Shown here: positions 60,063 through 64,000 of the stretch, piece after piece
Layout: each line of letters begins with the position of its first letter
Numbering within the stretch: the first letter of the stretch is position 1
Origin: Rhizobiales bacterium Y(2018)
GTDB taxonomy: Bacteria; Pseudomonadota; Alphaproteobacteria; Rhizobiales; Aestuariivirgaceae
Direction: 5' to 3'
NCBI GenBank assembly: GCA_005502925.1
Contig: SCPD01000009.1
Span: forward strand, 124,001-188,000
Length of the DNA: 64,000 nt
Translations under genes and position numbers: made by a program
The notes under the pieces: generated by a model
What the model was told of the DNA's origin: nothing
The model's database searches: none
What the model saw: the letters and a program-made list of their open reading frames with translations, nothing else

Positions 60063-61577
60063 TTAATTCAGGACAAGATCAATCCTTTCGCCGGCTTCCG
60101 TCAAGGCGCGGTCGAGGAGGGGGCCCGACTGCAATTCCGCTATCAGCGGCGCGATATCGAAGATCGTATCGCCCTCGCGCCCGATCGGCAGCATCTCGCC
60201 CAAAATCTCCATGGCCGGGCGGATGCCGCGGCCGAGATCGGCCTTGCGCAGGCGGCGGCGCTTCATCGCCCAGAGCGCGATCATCAGCTCGAGGCCGGCG
60301 ATCTTCCAGCCGGCATCGACGACACGCATCAGATCATGCACGGCATGCAGCGCATGGCTCGCCGTGTCCTCGACGCCGTCCGCCACCTGGCCGACGGAAT
60401 TGAGCAGGCTCGGGCGCGCCCAGATCTTCACCGAGGTGACGAGCGAGGCGGTGATGTGACCCAGATTGAGGAACTGCACGCCGCCGACGGCGCCACCTTC
60501 CTCGGCAAGGCCGGTCGGCAGGCCCGTGAAGGCCGGCCATTGCTGCTTGTGCACACGCTCACCGGCGAGATCGCAGATTTTGCCCAAGGCCTGGCGCAAG
60601 TGATCGGCGGCGAGCGTCAGGCGCGTCGTGTCCATGTTGCCGTTCGACACGGCGCCCGCCGTCTCCTGGTCGATGATCGGATTGTCGTTCACCGAATTGA
60701 GCTCGGAATTCCAGATACGCGCTGTCTCGGCGAAGACCTCGGCCGAGGCGCCATGGACTTGCGACACGCAGCGGAAAGACAAGGGATCCTGCAGGAGGCG
60801 CGCCTCGCCCTGTTTCCACAGGCGGCTGTCGCCGAGAAGATTGCGCAGGCGGAGCGCCGAGCGGCGCTGGCCTTCGCGTTTATGGGCACGGTTCGCCGCT
60901 TCCGAGATGGCGCCGAGATTGCCGCGGAAGCCTTCGAGCGCCGCCGCGGCGGCGAGATCGAAAGCGGCGAGCAGACGCTCGGCCGAGGCAAGGGCGATGG
61001 CGCCCTGCGCCAGCGAGACGGCGTTGTTGTTGATGAGCGAAAGGGTTTCCTTAGGCTTCGGCAGTCCGAGCTTCCTGGCTTCCGGCCGGTTGAGCAGCCA
61101 ATGCGCGAGCTGTGCATTGGGCACCAGATCGGAGGCGCCGACCGAGCCCGAGCCGTCGATCTCCGGCATCTTTGTGCCGTTGATCGCCGTGGCGATCAGC
61201 TCGACGAGTTCCGGCGAGACGCCGGAGAGGCCATTGGCGAACTGGTTGGCGAGGAAGATCAGGGCGCCACGCACCGCCTCGGCCGGCAAGGTCGGGCCCG
61301 GCACCCGCGTCGCATGGGCAGCGACAAGCCGCGCATTGTATTGGGCGGCGGTCGCTGGATCGACGGCGAAGTCCTTCTGCGAGCCGACCCCGGTGGTGAT
61401 GCCGTAAGCGGGACGGTTTTCTTTCAGGATCGTCTCGACGATATCGCGCGAGGCGGCGATCGCCGTGAAGGCGGAGGCCGCGACGGAGACGGGCAGAGAG
61501 CCCGCCGCCGCCTTGGCCATAGAACGGAAATCGAGATCGTGACCGGTGATGACCAGAGACGCTGTGTGCCGTGTCAT
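60063..61577 (-). CDS. hutH: Histidine ammonia-lyase-like protein with altered MIO triad
   Basis: 504-residue member of the HAL/PAL aromatic ammonia-lyase fold, next to urocanase. Family features are AYGITTGVGSQ, GLSGVSPELVELI, LQDPLSFRCVSQVHGA, SVNDNPI and VSNGNMDTTRL. In place of the invariant GSVGASGDLAPLAH it has GSVGASDLVPNAQLAH, so the Ala-Ser-Gly that cyclises to the MIO cofactor is A148-S149-D150. The QEDHV-type glutamate region is GVEDTASHAL. The name hutH rests on gene context; activity as a histidase is uncertain. The start at 61577 is 8 bases after hutU; an upstream extension would lie inside hutU. Confidence 0.75.
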   Translation of the reverse strand: MTRHTASLVITGHDLDFRSMAKAAAGSLPVSVAASAFTAIAASRDIVETILKENRPAYGITTGVGSQKDFAVDPATAAQYNARLVAAHATRVPGPTLPAEAVRGALIFLANQFANGLSGVSPELVELIATAINGTKMPEIDGSGSVGASDLVPNAQLAHWLLNRPEARKLGLPKPKETLSLINNNAVSLAQGAIALASAERLLAAFDLAAAAALEGFRGNLGAISEAANRAHKREGQRRSALRLRNLLGDSRLWKQGEARLLQDPLSFRCVSQVHGASAEVFAETARIWNSELNSVNDNPIIDQETAGAVSNGNMDTTRLTLAADHLRQALGKICDLAGERVHKQQWPAFTGLPTGLAEEGGAVGGVQFLNLGHITASLVTSVKIWARPSLLNSVGQVADGVEDTASHALHAVHDLMRVVDAGWKIAGLELMIALWAMKRRRLRKADLGRGIRPAMEILGEMLPIGREGDTIFDIAPLIAELQSGPLLDRALTEAGERIDLVLN

Positions 61578-61585
61578 GATGGGGC

Positions 61586-63262
<1,677 letters not shown>

Positions 63263-63271
63263 GAATGACTC

Positions 63272-63997
63272 CTACTGGCTCAGTGTTCCGGAGGGGGATG
63301 TCTTGTAGCGGCTGTACAAAGCGTAGCGGCTGGCGGGATAGATCAGCGTCGCGACGGTGACGACGTGACCTTTGCTCCAGCTGCGGCGGTGCAAAGCGAG
63401 GCAGGGCTCATGCTCGCCGATATCGAGAAGCTCGCGCTGTTCGGCCGTCGGCATAATCGCCTCGACCGTATGCTCGAGCTCATCGACCGGCACCGCGGCG
63501 ACGAGATAGGCGGTCGGCGTGATATCGGCGAAATCCTGGTCGTTGAATTGCGGCGCGACGAAGGGATTCACATAACGGTCCTCGAGCTGCACCGGCACGC
63601 CGTTCTCCGTATGCACCATCATGAGATGGAAGAGTCTGGCGGGCTGCCGCAGCTCGAACTCCTCGGCCAAAGCCTGCGGCGCGTCGATCGTCTCCTGACG
63701 GTCGATATAGGCAGCGTGCTTGTGTCCGCGCGCTGCGATCTCCTCGGCGATGTTGCGCAATTCGAGCAGGCTCGAACGGGCCGGCGGTTCCTTCACGAAA
63801 GTGCCCACCCCCGGCACGCGGGAAAGGAAGCCGTCGGCGGTGAGCTCACGCAAGGCCCGGTTGGCGGTCATGCGCGAGATGCTGAAGCTCTCGACGAGCT
63901 CGTTCTCGGACGGCACGCGGGTGCCGGGCGTCCAGGCGCCGGAACGGATGTGCTCGAGGATATGCTCTTTCACCTGGGCGTAAAGCGGGGAGGTCAT
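63272..63997 (-). CDS. hutC: Histidine-utilisation repressor HutC
   Basis: 241-residue GntR/HutC regulator. The winged HTH covers about residues 1-70 (GTRVPSENELVESFSISRMTAN RALREL region), and the UTRA effector domain contains PTAYLVAAVPVDELEHTVEA and HEPCLALHRRSWSKGHVVT, both typical of HutC, which senses urocanate. The gene is complete; its ATG is 3 bases from the window edge. The operon promoter and any further hut genes (hutF, hutI, hutG) must lie outside the window. Confidence 0.93.
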   Translation of the reverse strand: MTSPLYAQVKEHILEHIRSGAWTPGTRVPSENELVESFSISRMTANRALRELTADGFLSRVPGVGTFVKEPPARSSLLELRNIAEEIAARGHKHAAYIDRQETIDAPQALAEEFELRQPARLFHLMMVHTENGVPVQLEDRYVNPFVAPQFNDQDFADITPTAYLVAAVPVDELEHTVEAIMPTAEQRELLDIGEHEPCLALHRRSWSKGHVVTVATLIYPASRYALYSRYKTSPSGTLSQ

Positions 63998-64000
63998 CAG

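Overview
The window is dense, GC-rich bacterial chromosome whose gene content and order point to an alphaproteobacterium, most likely of the Hyphomicrobiales (Rhizobiales). The signs are the ffh / rpsP / rimM / trmD / rplS block, a RutR-type TetR regulator, many ABC uptake systems for nitrogenous solutes, and RIME-like palindromic intergenic repeats. No species can be named from sequence alone. I saw no rRNA, tRNA, CRISPR array, phage or insertion sequence.

Layout. 1-3809: signal-recognition-particle and ribosomal-protein block, closed by a clear intrinsic terminator. 3821-10914: a methyltransferase, a cytosine-deaminase-like enzyme, an exported WG-repeat protein (minus strand), then preT-preA (NAD-dependent dihydropyrimidine dehydrogenase) and a TIM-barrel isomerase. 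10919-20262: small accessory genes (DUF1127, YjbR, hydrolase, AraC, VOC, DUF1801, DUF2277, MBL-fold), a TetR-controlled acyl-CoA ligase / enoyl-CoA hydratase pair, methyltransferase, GFA and GNAT genes. 20259-27331: rutR, a four-gene ABC transporter, a VapBC-type toxin-antitoxin pair and dihydropyrimidinase (hydA). 27335-34538: exported ClpP-like protein, 2OG-oxygenase-like protein, lytic transglycosylase, N-carbamoyl-amino-acid/beta-ureidopropionate amidohydrolase, RocB-like peptidase, RidA and a lysine-2,3-aminomutase-like radical SAM enzyme. 34535-39034: two divergent FAD amine/amino-acid oxidoreductases, RlpA and a serine hydrolase. 39040-44280: a polyamine-type ABC transporter with two intact and one vestigial binding-protein gene. 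44331-49032: SDR, amidase, a frameshifted TraB-like gene and an ArsR-SRPBCC-VOC-SRPBCC cluster. 49290-58779: acetylpolyamine amidohydrolase, a DeoR regulator and a betaine-type operon (binding protein, ATPase, double-length permease, choline-kinase-like protein, dimethylglycine/sarcosine dehydrogenase). 58994-63997: HdeD and AprI-like proteins, then hutC-hutU-hutH-like.

How the genes work together. The most coherent system is a dispersed reductive pyrimidine-degradation regulon. The pieces are cytosine to uracil (CodA-like), uracil to dihydrouracil (PreTA), ring opening (HydA), decarbamoylation (M20 amidase) and an ABC importer. A RutR orthologue is encoded beside the importer. A near-perfect RutR operator (TTGATCAAATGGTCAA) lies in the rutR/importer promoter, and two weaker boxes exactly 20 bp apart lie upstream of preT. 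In E. coli RutR controls the oxidative Rut pathway; here it appears to control the reductive one.

Other points of interest: a HutH-like protein whose MIO-forming Ala-Ser-Gly triad reads Ala-Ser-Asp; three 185-189 bp two-hairpin repeats (one inside an operon) plus a decayed half copy; a 34-codon relic of a third polyamine-binding protein; a leader that could hide the ribosome-binding site of the TTG-started potA-like gene; and a toxin-antitoxin module between the importer and hydA.
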